Shown: piece by piece, positions 25,672 to 33,435 of the stretch
Layout of the letters: every line of letters starts with the position of its first letter
How positions within the stretch are numbered: position 1 is the first letter of the stretch
Assembly (NCBI RefSeq): GCF_016135805.1
Contig: NZ_JADWOX010000022.1
Span: 1-64,000, forward strand
Origin: Caulobacter hibisci
GTDB taxonomy: Bacteria > Pseudomonadota > Alphaproteobacteria > Caulobacterales > Caulobacteraceae
Length of the DNA stretch: 64,000 nt
Reading direction: 5' to 3'
Translations under genes and position numbers: made by a program
The notes under the pieces: model-generated
Database searches by the model: none
The model's input: the letters and a program-made list of their open reading frames with translations, nothing else
Told to the model about the DNA's origin: nothing

Positions 25672-28600
25672 TCAGTGCGCCTCCGCTTCCACGGTCGCCG
25701 CCGGCTTGGCCTTCACCAGCGACCGCGAGCCGCTGAGCCGGCGGATGACGTAGTAGAAGACCGGCGTCAGGATCAGGCCGAAGACGGTGACGCCCAGCAT
25801 GCCGGAGAACACCGCCACGCCCATGGCCCGGCGCATCTCGGCCCCGGCCCCGTGCGACACCACCAGCGGCCAGACGCCCATGATGAAGGCGATCGAGGTC
25901 ATCAGGATGGGGCGCAGGCGCAGGCGGCAGGCTTCCAGCACCGCCTGAAGCGGCGTGTCGCCCTCGATCTCGCGTTCGCGAGCGAACTCGACGATCAGGA
26001 TGGCGTTCTTGCACGCCAGCCCCACCAGCACGATCAGGCCGATCTGGGTGAAGATGTTGTTGTCGCCGCCGGTGACCAGCACGCCGGCCAGGGCCGACAG
26101 CAGGGTCATGGGCACGATCAAAATCACCACCAGCGGCAGGCTCCAGCTTTCGTACTGCGCGACCAGCACCAGGAAGGCCAAGAGCACGCACAGCGGGAAG
26201 ATGTAGATCGCCGTGTTGCCGGCCAGGATCTGCTGGTAGGTCAGCTCGGTCCATTCGAAGCCGACGCCCGAGGGCAGTTCCTCGGCGGCGATCTTCTCCA
26301 GGGCCTTCTGGGCCTGGCCGGTCGAGAAGCCCGGCGCGGGGCCGCCGTTGATCTCGGCGGTCAGCATGCCGTTGTAGTGCATCTCGCGGTCGGGGCCGGT
26401 GGCCTCGTGGAAGCTGACGAAGGCCCCCAGCGGGATCATCTGGCCGGCGCCGTTGCGGGTCTGCAGGCGCAGCATCTGCTCGGGTTGCAGGCGGAAGCTC
26501 TGGTCGGCCTGGACGTTGACCTCGTAGGTCCGCCCGAAGCGGTTGAAGTCGTTGACGTACAGCGAGCCCAGATAGACCTGCAGGGTCTCGAACAGGTCGG
26601 TCAGCGACACGCCCTGGGCGCGGGCCTTTTCGCGGTCGATGTCGGCCTGGATCTTCGGCACGCTCACCTGGTAGCTGGAGAAGACGCCGGCCAGGGCCGG
26701 ATCCTTCTGCGCCTTGGCGATGATGTTCTGGGTCGCCTTGTACAGCTCGTCCGAACCCAGGCCCGCCTTGTCGACGATCTGCATCCGGAAGCCGCCGATG
26801 GTGCCCAGCCCCTGCACGGACGGCGGTGGGAAGACCGCGATCTGGGCCTCGGGGATGGCGGCGAACTTCTGGTTCAGCTGGCCGACGATGGCGTTGGCCG
26901 ACAGGTCCTTGCCGCGGCGGTCCTTGAAATCGCTGAGCGGGAAGAACACCGCGCCGGAGTTGGGGCTGTTGATGAAGCCGTTGGCCGACAGGCCGGGGAA
27001 GGCCACCGAGTGCTCGATGCCCGGCGTCTTCATGGCGATGTCGCCCATCTGCTTGATCACCGCCTCGGTGCGGTCCAGCGAGGCGGCGTCGGGCAGCTGC
27101 ACGACGGCGACCACATAGGCCTTGTCCTGCTGCGGCACGAAGCCGGACGGGGTGCGGGCGAAGGCCAGGCCCGTCAGCAGCAGCAGGCCGCCATAGACGA
27201 ACAGGGCGGCGGTCGAGCGGCCCAGGGTCTTGGAGACGCCGCGGACATAGCCGTTCGAGGCGCGGTGGAAGACCTTGTTGAAGGGCACGAACAGCCAGCC
27301 CAGGGCGCGGTCGATCAGCTTCTGGAAGCGGTCCTTGGGCGCGTGGTGCGACTTCAGGAGCACGGCGGCCAGGGCCGGCGACAGGGTCAGGGAGTTGATC
27401 GCCGAGATGATCGTCGAGATGGCGATGGTCAGGGCGAACTGGCGATAGAACTGGCCCGACAGGCCGGTGATGAAGGCCGTGGGGATGAAGACGGCGCAGA
27501 GCACCAGGGCCACGGCGATGATCGGGCCGGTGACCTCGCTCATCGCCTTGCGGGTGGCGTCGGGCGGCGACAGGCCGTTCTCGATGTGCCGCTCGACGTT
27601 CTCGACCACGACGATGGCGTCGTCGACGACGATGCCGATGGCCAAGACGAGGCCGAACAGGGTCAGGGCGTTCAGCCCGAAGCCCAGCAGCAACATGATG
27701 GCGAAGGTGCCGATCAGCGAGACGGGCACGGCCAGCAGCGGGATCACCGAAGCCCGCCAGCCTTGCAGGAAGATCACCACCACGATGACCACCAGGATGA
27801 TGGCCTCGATCAGGGTGTGGATCACCGAGTCGATGCTTTCCTGCACGAAGGCGGTGGTGTCGTAGATGATCTCGTAGTCGACGCCTTCGGGGAAATCCTT
27901 CTTCAGCTCCTGCATGGTCTTCTTGACGTCGGCGGCCATCTGCAGGGCGTTGGAGCCGGGGCGCTGGAAGATCGGCACGGCCACGGCCGACTTGTTGTCG
28001 AGCAAGCTGCGCAGGGCGTAGTTGTTGGCGCCCAGCTCGACCCGGGCCACGTCGCCCAGGCGGGTGATCTGGCCGTCGGCGCCGGCCCGGATGATCACGT
28101 CGCGGAACTGCTCCTCGTCGGTCAGGCGCCCGGGGGCGTTGATCGACAACTGGAACTCGGCGCCCGAACCGGGCGAGGGCGGCGCGCCCAGCTGGCCGGC
28201 GGCCACCTGGACGTTCTGCTCGCGCAGGGCCCGCACGACGTCGCCGGCGGTCATGCCCAGGGCGGCCACCTTCTCGGGGTCCAGCCACACCCGCATGGAG
28301 TAGGCGCCGGCGCCGAAGATCTGCACGTCGCCCACGCCGTCGATGCGCTTCAGCCGGTCGCGCACGTTCAGCTGCGCGTAGTTGCTGAGATAGAGCATGT
28401 CGTAGCGGTTGTTGGGCGAGATCATGTGCACGACCAGGGTCAGGTCGGGCGAGGCCTTGTTGGTGGTCACGCCGATGCGCTGCACTTCCTGGGGCAGTTT
28501 CGGCAGGGCCTGGGCGACGCGGTTCTGCACCTGCACCTGGGCCTTATCGAGGTCGGTGCCGAGCGCGAAGGTCACGGTCAGGATCATGGCCCCGTCCGAG

Positions 28601-28854
28601 GCCGACTGGGACGACTGGTAGATCATCCCCTCGACGCCGTTGATGGCCTGTTCCAGCGGGGCGGCGACGGTCTCGCCGATCACCGACGGGTTGGCGCCGG
28701 GATAGGCCGCGCGCACCACCACGGTCGGCGGCACCACCTCGGGGTACTCGCTGATCGGCAGGTTGGGCAGGGCCACGAGCCCGGCGATGAAGATGACGAT
28801 GGACAGGACGGCGGCGAACCGCGGCCTGCCGACAAAGAATTTTGCGAAGTTCAT
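25672..28854 (-). CDS. RND efflux pump inner-membrane subunit (HAE1/AcrB-type)
   Basis: The protein has 1060 residues starting MNFAKFFVGRPRFAAVLSIV. It has the expected 12 TM plan with two large periplasmic loops. Proton-relay residues are in place: Asp-Asp in LAIGIVVDDAIVVVENVERH (TM4) and Lys in VLVGLACKNAILIVEF (TM10). Signature PNLPISEYPEVVPPTVVVRA occurs after TM1. The family exports drugs, dyes, detergents and plant phenolics. It is the middle gene of adaptor-pump-channel, all on the reverse strand. Confidence 0.95.
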   Translation of the reverse strand: MNFAKFFVGRPRFAAVLSIVIFIAGLVALPNLPISEYPEVVPPTVVVRAAYPGANPSVIGETVAAPLEQAINGVEGMIYQSSQSASDGAMILTVTFALGTDLDKAQVQVQNRVAQALPKLPQEVQRIGVTTNKASPDLTLVVHMISPNNRYDMLYLSNYAQLNVRDRLKRIDGVGDVQIFGAGAYSMRVWLDPEKVAALGMTAGDVVRALREQNVQVAAGQLGAPPSPGSGAEFQLSINAPGRLTDEEQFRDVIIRAGADGQITRLGDVARVELGANNYALRSLLDNKSAVAVPIFQRPGSNALQMAADVKKTMQELKKDFPEGVDYEIIYDTTAFVQESIDSVIHTLIEAIILVVIVVVIFLQGWRASVIPLLAVPVSLIGTFAIMLLLGFGLNALTLFGLVLAIGIVVDDAIVVVENVERHIENGLSPPDATRKAMSEVTGPIIAVALVLCAVFIPTAFITGLSGQFYRQFALTIAISTIISAINSLTLSPALAAVLLKSHHAPKDRFQKLIDRALGWLFVPFNKVFHRASNGYVRGVSKTLGRSTAALFVYGGLLLLTGLAFARTPSGFVPQQDKAYVVAVVQLPDAASLDRTEAVIKQMGDIAMKTPGIEHSVAFPGLSANGFINSPNSGAVFFPLSDFKDRRGKDLSANAIVGQLNQKFAAIPEAQIAVFPPPSVQGLGTIGGFRMQIVDKAGLGSDELYKATQNIIAKAQKDPALAGVFSSYQVSVPKIQADIDREKARAQGVSLTDLFETLQVYLGSLYVNDFNRFGRTYEVNVQADQSFRLQPEQMLRLQTRNGAGQMIPLGAFVSFHEATGPDREMHYNGMLTAEINGGPAPGFSTGQAQKALEKIAAEELPSGVGFEWTELTYQQILAGNTAIYIFPLCVLLAFLVLVAQYESWSLPLVVILIVPMTLLSALAGVLVTGGDNNIFTQIGLIVLVGLACKNAILIVEFAREREIEGDTPLQAVLEACRLRLRPILMTSIAFIMGVWPLVVSHGAGAEMRRAMGVAVFSGMLGVTVFGLILTPVFYYVIRRLSGSRSLVKAKPAATVEAEAH

Positions 28855-28960
28855 GGCGAGGCGCCCTTTGAAGGCGAGGAGGCGGGGAGGGGAGGGACGA
28901 GTTTGGAGACCCCCTCCCCCTTGATGGGGGAGGAGTGGAGACGCGAACTCAGTGGGGCCG

Positions 28961-29047
28961 CCCTCGTCCTTCGACAGGCTCAGGATGAGGGCTACTTTTG
29001 GCGGGGGCAGTCGAAACCCTCATCCTGAGCTTGTCGAAGGACGAGGG
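28961..29047. repeat. REP-like inverted repeat (family 1, copy 2)
   Basis: CCCTCGTCCTTCGACAGGCT/CAGGATGAGGG (28961-28991) with the complement CCCTCATCCTGAGCTTGTCG/AAGGACGAGGG (29017-29047). It lies between the adaptor and pump genes of the RND operon, where it could affect mRNA stability. Confidence 0.85.
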
Positions 29048-29061
29048 TTTCGCGCCGCTTG

Positions 29062-30237
29062 TCAGTTCTGCTGCACGGCCGTCGCGACCGCGGCCACCTT
29101 GCGGGGCCCGGCTTCCAGTTGGCCCAGGTCGGCGGCTTCGGTCTTCACCGCTACCGGGGCGACGGCGTCGCCGGGCTTCACCTTCTGCAGGCCGCCGACG
29201 ATCACCCGGTCGCCGGGGCGCAGGCCCTGGCGGATGACCCGCAGGTTGCCGGCCAGCGGGCCGACCTCGACCGGGCGGTATTGGGCCTTGTTGTCGGCCC
29301 CGACCACGATGACGTAGCGCTTGCCGAGATCGGTCGCGATCGCCCGGTCGGGGGCCAGGGCGACGGTCTGGCTGCCGGCGCTGACCAGGCGGATGCGGGC
29401 GAACAGGCCCGGCGTGAACCGGCCGTCGGCGTTGGCGAAGATCGCCCGGCCGCCGATCGTGCCGCTCTTGGCGTCCAGGGCGTTGTCGATGAAGGCCAGC
29501 TTGCCGACGTGCGGATAGCCGTCCTCGGTCATCAGGCCCATATAGACCGGGCTTTCCTTGCCACGCTCGCCGGCGGCGTACTTCAGGAAGGTCTGCTCGT
29601 CGGCGCTGAAGGCCGCGTAGATCGGCGTGTCGGAGACCACCGTGGTCAGCATGTCGGCCTGGGTGACCAGGTTGCCGCGGGTGATCAGGGCCTTGGAGAC
29701 CCGACCGTCGATCGGCGAGGTCACCCGGGTCCATTCCAGGTTCAGGCGCGAGGTCTGCAAGGCGGCCTGGGCGGCGGCGAGATTGGCTTGGGCGGCCTTT
29801 TCTTCCGACGACAGCCGGTCGAATTCGCTGCGCGCCAGGGCGTTCTGGTCGATCAGCCGCTGGCCGCGCTCGCGGTTGACGACGGCAAGGTCGAGCCCGG
29901 CCTTGGCGCGCGCCACCTCGGCCGAGGCGCGGGCGGCGTCGGCCTGGAACGGCCGGGGATCGATCTCGAACAGCACCTGGCCCTTGCGGACGCGGGCGCC
30001 TTCGGTGAAGCGGACCGTATTCACATAGCCGCCGACCCGGGGCCGGATATCGACGGTGTCGACCGCCTCGAGGCGGCCGGTGAAGTCGTCCCACTGGCGC
30101 AGCGACTTGAAGGCCACGTCGGCGACGGTGACCGGGACGGCGGGGGCGGGGCCCTGTTCGGGCTGGGCCTTGGCGCTGCAGGCGGCCAGGACCGCCATGG
30201 CGGCGAGGCCGGCGAAGGTGTTGATGGCGTGGCGCAT
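29062..30237 (-). CDS. RND periplasmic adaptor (membrane fusion lipoprotein)
   Basis: The ATG at 30237 gives MRHAINTFAGLAAMAVLAAC, a lipoprotein signal with lipobox LAAC; the frame upstream is not coding. The protein has 391 residues. The lipoyl/hairpin segments are evident: VDIRPRVGGYVNTVRFTEGA, VRKGQVLFEIDPRPFQADAA, a coiled-coil (about 95-165), RLNLEWTRVTSPIDGRVSKA and the beta-barrel GLFARIRLVSAGSQTVALAP. It bridges the pump and the outer-membrane channel. The gene follows a 55-codon ORF and lies 330 bp from TetR operator-like sites. Confidence 0.92.
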   Translation of the reverse strand: MRHAINTFAGLAAMAVLAACSAKAQPEQGPAPAVPVTVADVAFKSLRQWDDFTGRLEAVDTVDIRPRVGGYVNTVRFTEGARVRKGQVLFEIDPRPFQADAARASAEVARAKAGLDLAVVNRERGQRLIDQNALARSEFDRLSSEEKAAQANLAAAQAALQTSRLNLEWTRVTSPIDGRVSKALITRGNLVTQADMLTTVVSDTPIYAAFSADEQTFLKYAAGERGKESPVYMGLMTEDGYPHVGKLAFIDNALDAKSGTIGGRAIFANADGRFTPGLFARIRLVSAGSQTVALAPDRAIATDLGKRYVIVVGADNKAQYRPVEVGPLAGNLRVIRQGLRPGDRVIVGGLQKVKPGDAVAPVAVKTEAADLGQLEAGPRKVAAVATAVQQN

Positions 30238-30302
30238 CGGGGAACCTGTCGAAAGAGACGCTCGGGGAGGTGAGCGGACGGGGAGGGGGTAAGCTTGAAC
30301 GG

Positions 30303-30470
30303 CTATTCCCAGGCCGGGCGGCGAGCCCGGCGGCTGGGCTTGGGCTGGGAGGCCGTCCGGCCGATCCAGCGCTTGAGGGTGCGGCCGTGTTCGGCGGCGG
30401 TGGTCAGCCAACCCATGACGGGAGCGGCCGGGGCTTCGGGGGCGGCTGTGATGTCGCTCGCGTTCGGCAT
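30303..30470 (-). CDS. Putative 55-residue leader protein of the efflux operon
   Basis: The reverse-strand ATG at 30470 is preceded by CGGAG 9 bases upstream and runs to TAG at 30303. The product starts MPNASDITAAPEAPAAPVMG, then WLTTAAEHGRTLKRWIGRTA and a very basic tail SQPKPSRRARRPAWE. It is too short for most gene callers. Its place between the operators and the adaptor gene (66 bp before the adaptor start) makes it the first ORF of the efflux transcript. It has no recognisable family; it could be a real small protein, a regulatory leader or chance. Confidence 0.45.
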   Translation of the reverse strand: MPNASDITAAPEAPAAPVMGWLTTAAEHGRTLKRWIGRTASQPKPSRRARRPAWE

Positions 30471-30566
30471 GGCTTGCGCTCCGTTCAGGGGCTAAGAGGG
30501 GAGAAATGTCGCAGGGTCGGTTGCTGGCTTGACTGGGCGATGAGGAATAACGATCTATGATGTGAC

Positions 30567-30582
30567 GATACCGTTCGGTATC
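30567..30582. promoter_or_regulatory. Perfect TetR-type operator (palindrome 1)
   Basis: GATACCG-TT-CGGTATC, a perfect 7-2-7 inverted repeat in the space between the divergent TetR gene and the RND operon. Size and position are typical of AcrR/TtgR-like operators. Confidence 0.7.
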
Positions 30583-30597
30583 ACTGACATCCGGAGA

Positions 30598-30613
30598 GAT
30601 ACTGACCGGTAAC
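30598..30613. promoter_or_regulatory. Imperfect second TetR-type operator (palindrome 2)
   Basis: GATACTG-AC-CGGTAAC has the same 7-2-7 plan with two mismatched positions and lies 31 bp (about three helical turns) from the first site, on the same face of the helix. Confidence 0.55.
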
Positions 30614-30641
30614 TCTCACGTCAAGGCGAGGTGCTGCGAAA

Positions 30642-31289
30642 ATGGCTGCGAGAAAATCTGGGGAGGTCGGCTCGGGGGAGCTGGGAGCTGGGACGGCGTG
30701 CGCGCCGGACGGCCCACCGGCGTCCAAGAGGCCGGCTCGCGACCGGATCTTCGAGACGGCCCGCGAGCTCTTCTACCAGCACGGCATCCGGGCGGTCGGC
30801 GTCGAGGCCATCGCGGCCGAGGCCGAGGCCACCAAGATGACCCTCTACCGGAACTTTCCGTCCAAGGACGAGCTGGTCGCCGAGGTCCTGCGCGAGCAGG
30901 AGCGCGAATACTGGGCCTGGTGGGACGGCGTCACGGCCATGTGCTGCAGCGACCCGCGCGGCCAGTTGGAGGCGATCTTCGACGCCTTCGAGACCAAGGC
31001 CTGCGACACCAACATCCACGGCTGCCCGTTGTCGAACGCCGCCATCGAGCTGCACGAGGAAAACCACCCCGCCCAGCAGGTGTCGGTGAACTACAAGCGC
31101 TCGTTGCACGGCCGGCTGATCGACCTGTGCAGCCGCGCCGGCGCGGCCGACCACGAGCTGGCCGACTCCCTGATGCTGCTGATGGAGGGCTCCTACACCG
31201 CCCGCGTCACCCTCGGCGCCGACGGCCCCGCCCGCTCCGTCGCCCGCGCCGCGCGCAGCCTGATCCGGGTGCATTTGCCGGAGCGGTAG
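30642..31289 (+). CDS. TetR-family regulator, probably of the RND efflux operon
   Basis: The protein has 215 residues. The HTH (about 33-80) reads RDRIFETARELFYQHGIRAV, GVEAIAAEAEATKMTLYRNF and PSKDELVAEVL, a textbook TetR head. The C-terminal ligand-binding domain contains several Cys (AMCCSDP, CDTNIHGCPL), unusual and possibly redox- or metal-relevant. It is divergent from the efflux genes over two palindromes, so it likely represses them and itself. Residues 1-30 are low-complexity; a later start cannot be excluded. Confidence 0.9.
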   Translation: MAARKSGEVGSGELGAGTACAPDGPPASKRPARDRIFETARELFYQHGIRAVGVEAIAAEAEATKMTLYRNFPSKDELVAEVLREQEREYWAWWDGVTAMCCSDPRGQLEAIFDAFETKACDTNIHGCPLSNAAIELHEENHPAQQVSVNYKRSLHGRLIDLCSRAGAADHELADSLMLLMEGSYTARVTLGADGPARSVARAARSLIRVHLPER

Positions 31290-31447
31290 GGAAGACGGAG
31301 GGAGGGCGTTTTCAGCTTCCTCCCAAACATGAGGTCATCGCCCGCTTCATGCGGGCGAGCCAAGCTGACCCAGCTACATCCTGATCCGTCGCTTGGGTCG
31401 CCCGGACGAGCCGGGCGGTGACCTGGGTAAAAGCGCCTCGTCTCCGT

Positions 31448-31915
31448 TCAGGAAGAGGGTTTCAGGGTGGCCGCCAGCCCACGCGCCCCGGCCACCGCAT
31501 CGGCCCAAGTCACCTCGAACCCCGCCTCGTCACCATAGTACGGATCGGCCACCGCTTCGCCCGCTCGACCCTCGACGTGATCCAGCAGCAGGCTCAGCCG
31601 CGCCCGGCTCCCAGCCCGCGCCAGGCGTTTCAGGTTGCTCAGATTGTCCAGATCCAGCGCCACCACGTGGTCGAAGCGCTCGAAGTCGGCGGTCGTGACC
31701 TGTCTGGCGACATAATGGCCGATCTCGATCCCGTGCCGCCGGGCCGTCGCCTGGGCCCGCGGATCGGGCGGATCGCCAGCATGCCAGCCGCCGGTGCCGG
31801 CCGAGTCCACGACCACATCCAGCCCCAGCCGCTTCGCCTCATGCCGAAACGCCGCCTCGGCCAGCGGCGAACGACAGATATTGCCCATGCAGACGAACAG
31901 AACGGACGTGGTCAT
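31448..31915 (-). CDS. Low-molecular-weight protein-tyrosine phosphatase
   Basis: The protein has 155 residues. The P-loop C9-x5-R15-S (VCMGNICRSPLAEAAF) and the general acid Asp124 in AVADPYYGDE are intact. The length is normal. Such enzymes dephosphorylate tyrosine kinases for polysaccharide export or act on small substrates; no kinase is nearby. The gene is immediately outside the left end of the integrated element (70 bp), so it belongs to the chromosome next to the original tRNA-Arg site. Confidence 0.92.
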   Translation of the reverse strand: MTTSVLFVCMGNICRSPLAEAAFRHEAKRLGLDVVVDSAGTGGWHAGDPPDPRAQATARRHGIEIGHYVARQVTTADFERFDHVVALDLDNLSNLKRLARAGSRARLSLLLDHVEGRAGEAVADPYYGDEAGFEVTWADAVAGARGLAATLKPSS

Positions 31916-31985
31916 GCCACAGCGCTAGGGCCAAACCCGCCGCGCCGGCAACCCGTAAAGTCTCTTGGAATTGTCTTGGGAGAAA

Positions 31986-32035
31986 ATGGCGCGCCCGGAA
32001 CGATTCGAACGTCCGACCCTCAGATTCGTAGTCTG
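31986..32035. repeat. Attachment repeat, far end of the element (50 bp)
   Basis: ATGGCGCGCCCGGAACGATT...GTAGTCTG is identical over 50 bp to 42775-42824, the 3' part of an intact tRNA-Arg(ACG). Beyond base 50 the sequence diverges and the tRNA 5' half is missing, so this is the displaced 3' end left by integration and not a tRNA gene. Confidence 0.9.
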
Positions 32036-32202
32036 CCATCGAAGATCCGCTCACATACGCCATCGCCCGCTTCAGGCCCATAAGTCGCCGGTTTTTCTGG
32101 ATTTTTCCTCATTGACCGGAAAGCCAGCTCCGCTTAGATACGCGGCGTTGCTGCACCACAGTGCACCACAGCAGCACCACAGGAAAGAGATAGGGCGAGC
32201 GG

Positions 32203-33435
32203 ATGGCGGGCAGTTACACGGCGAAGCTGACGGCGCGGACGGTGGCGGCGATCAAGCCGAACGGTGACGACTTCGACGTCAGCGACAGCGACATCCGGGG
32301 CTTCCACATCCGCGTCACCAAACGCGGCAAGATGATCTACCGCTTCCAATACCGCCGCCCGGACAACAGTCGCCCCGTCCTAACGCTCGGCACGGTAAGC
32401 GAACTCACTCCGGATGAAGCGCGCAGGGCCGCCCATGCCCACTTTATCGCCGTCGGCGGCGGCGCTGATCCGCGTAAGGCACGGCAGGACTGGATCGCTG
32501 CTCCGACAATGGACGATCTTTGGGAGCGCTACGAACGCGAACGCCTGAAGATCAAGAACCGTGAGCGCACCGTCGCCGAATACGTCCGCAACTGGAAAAG
32601 CCACGCCAAGCCCCTCCTCGGCGGCATGAAGGTCTCCGAGGTGGGCCGGAAGGACGTCAACGCCGTCGTCGCCGCCATGGGCGACAAACGCACCACCGCC
32701 AACCGCGTGGTGGCCCTGCTGTCGGTGATGTTCAACTTCGCGGTCGAGAACGAACTACGTGCCGATAATCCGGCGGCGGGCGTTCGCAAGCACCGGGAGA
32801 ACAGGCGCGACGTCGCCTTCACCGACGACGAACTCAGCCGCATCGCCGCCGCCATCGAGAACGAGCGCGAGAGCTGGGCAAAGGCGGCGCTCAGCTTGAT
32901 GATGGTCACCGGCGGACGGCACCGGGAGATCCTGAGCGCGGAGTGGTCCGAGTTCGACCTCGACGACAGCAGCCCGTCCTGGCGACTGCCTGCGCAGCGG
33001 ATGAAGGGTGGCAAGGCCCACACCTACGCGCTCGACACCGAGACCGTGGAGGCCATCCGCGCCTGGAAGGAAGACGCGCCGTTCCTGTCGCCCCGCTGGG
33101 TATTCCCCAACATCAAGGGCACGGGGCCGAAGGAGAGCCTTCAGAAGCCATGGACACGCGTGAAGGCCGAGGCGAAGCTGACGCGCGGCGTGCTGCACTC
33201 GTTCCGCCACACGTTCCTGACCCGGCTCGCCGAGAGCGGCGCGAGCGCCATCGACATCCGCAACACGGCGGGACACGCCGACATCGCCACATCCATGAAG
33301 TATGTGCACGCGGCCGAGAACGCCCGGCTGCGCGAGCTTCAGGAGCAGAACCGCAAAGGCATCCGCGAGGCGATGAAGAAGAAGCCGACGAGCGCCCAGA
33401 TCATACCGATCACGGGCAAGGCCGAGACCGCCTAG
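32203..33435 (+). CDS. Tyrosine integrase (phage/island type, DUF4102 N-terminus)
   Basis: The protein has 410 residues. The N-terminal arm-binding domain reads DVSDSDIRGFHIRVTKRGKM and YRFQYRRPDNSRPVLTLGTV. A core-binding SAM-like domain follows (about 105-190). The catalytic set is present: Arg in MVTGGRHREILSAEW, Lys in RMKGGKAHTYAL, HSFRHTFLTRLAESG, GHADIATSMKYVHA with the His and the nucleophile Tyr. It should integrate and excise the element at the tRNA-Arg 3' end 170 bp upstream. Its stop overlaps the hsdR stop tail to tail by 4 bp. Confidence 0.93.
   Translation: MAGSYTAKLTARTVAAIKPNGDDFDVSDSDIRGFHIRVTKRGKMIYRFQYRRPDNSRPVLTLGTVSELTPDEARRAAHAHFIAVGGGADPRKARQDWIAAPTMDDLWERYERERLKIKNRERTVAEYVRNWKSHAKPLLGGMKVSEVGRKDVNAVVAAMGDKRTTANRVVALLSVMFNFAVENELRADNPAAGVRKHRENRRDVAFTDDELSRIAAAIENERESWAKAALSLMMVTGGRHREILSAEWSEFDLDDSSPSWRLPAQRMKGGKAHTYALDTETVEAIRAWKEDAPFLSPRWVFPNIKGTGPKESLQKPWTRVKAEAKLTRGVLHSFRHTFLTRLAESGASAIDIRNTAGHADIATSMKYVHAAENARLRELQEQNRKGIREAMKKKPTSAQIIPITGKAETA

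Noticed and set aside
24113..28288. 1391-codon reverse frame spanning the OMF and most of the RND gene
   Set aside because: Only the part from 25507 downwards is coding (OMF); the rest is the RND gene in a wrong phase.
25675..29028. 1117-codon forward open frame antisense to the RND pump
   Set aside because: Translation is a His/Gln/Asp/Gly-rich antisense artefact; the reverse strand encodes an intact RND pump with all key residues.
31986..32035. Possible functional tRNA-Arg
   Set aside because: Only the 3' part is present; D arm and 5' acceptor are missing. It is the displaced attachment end.
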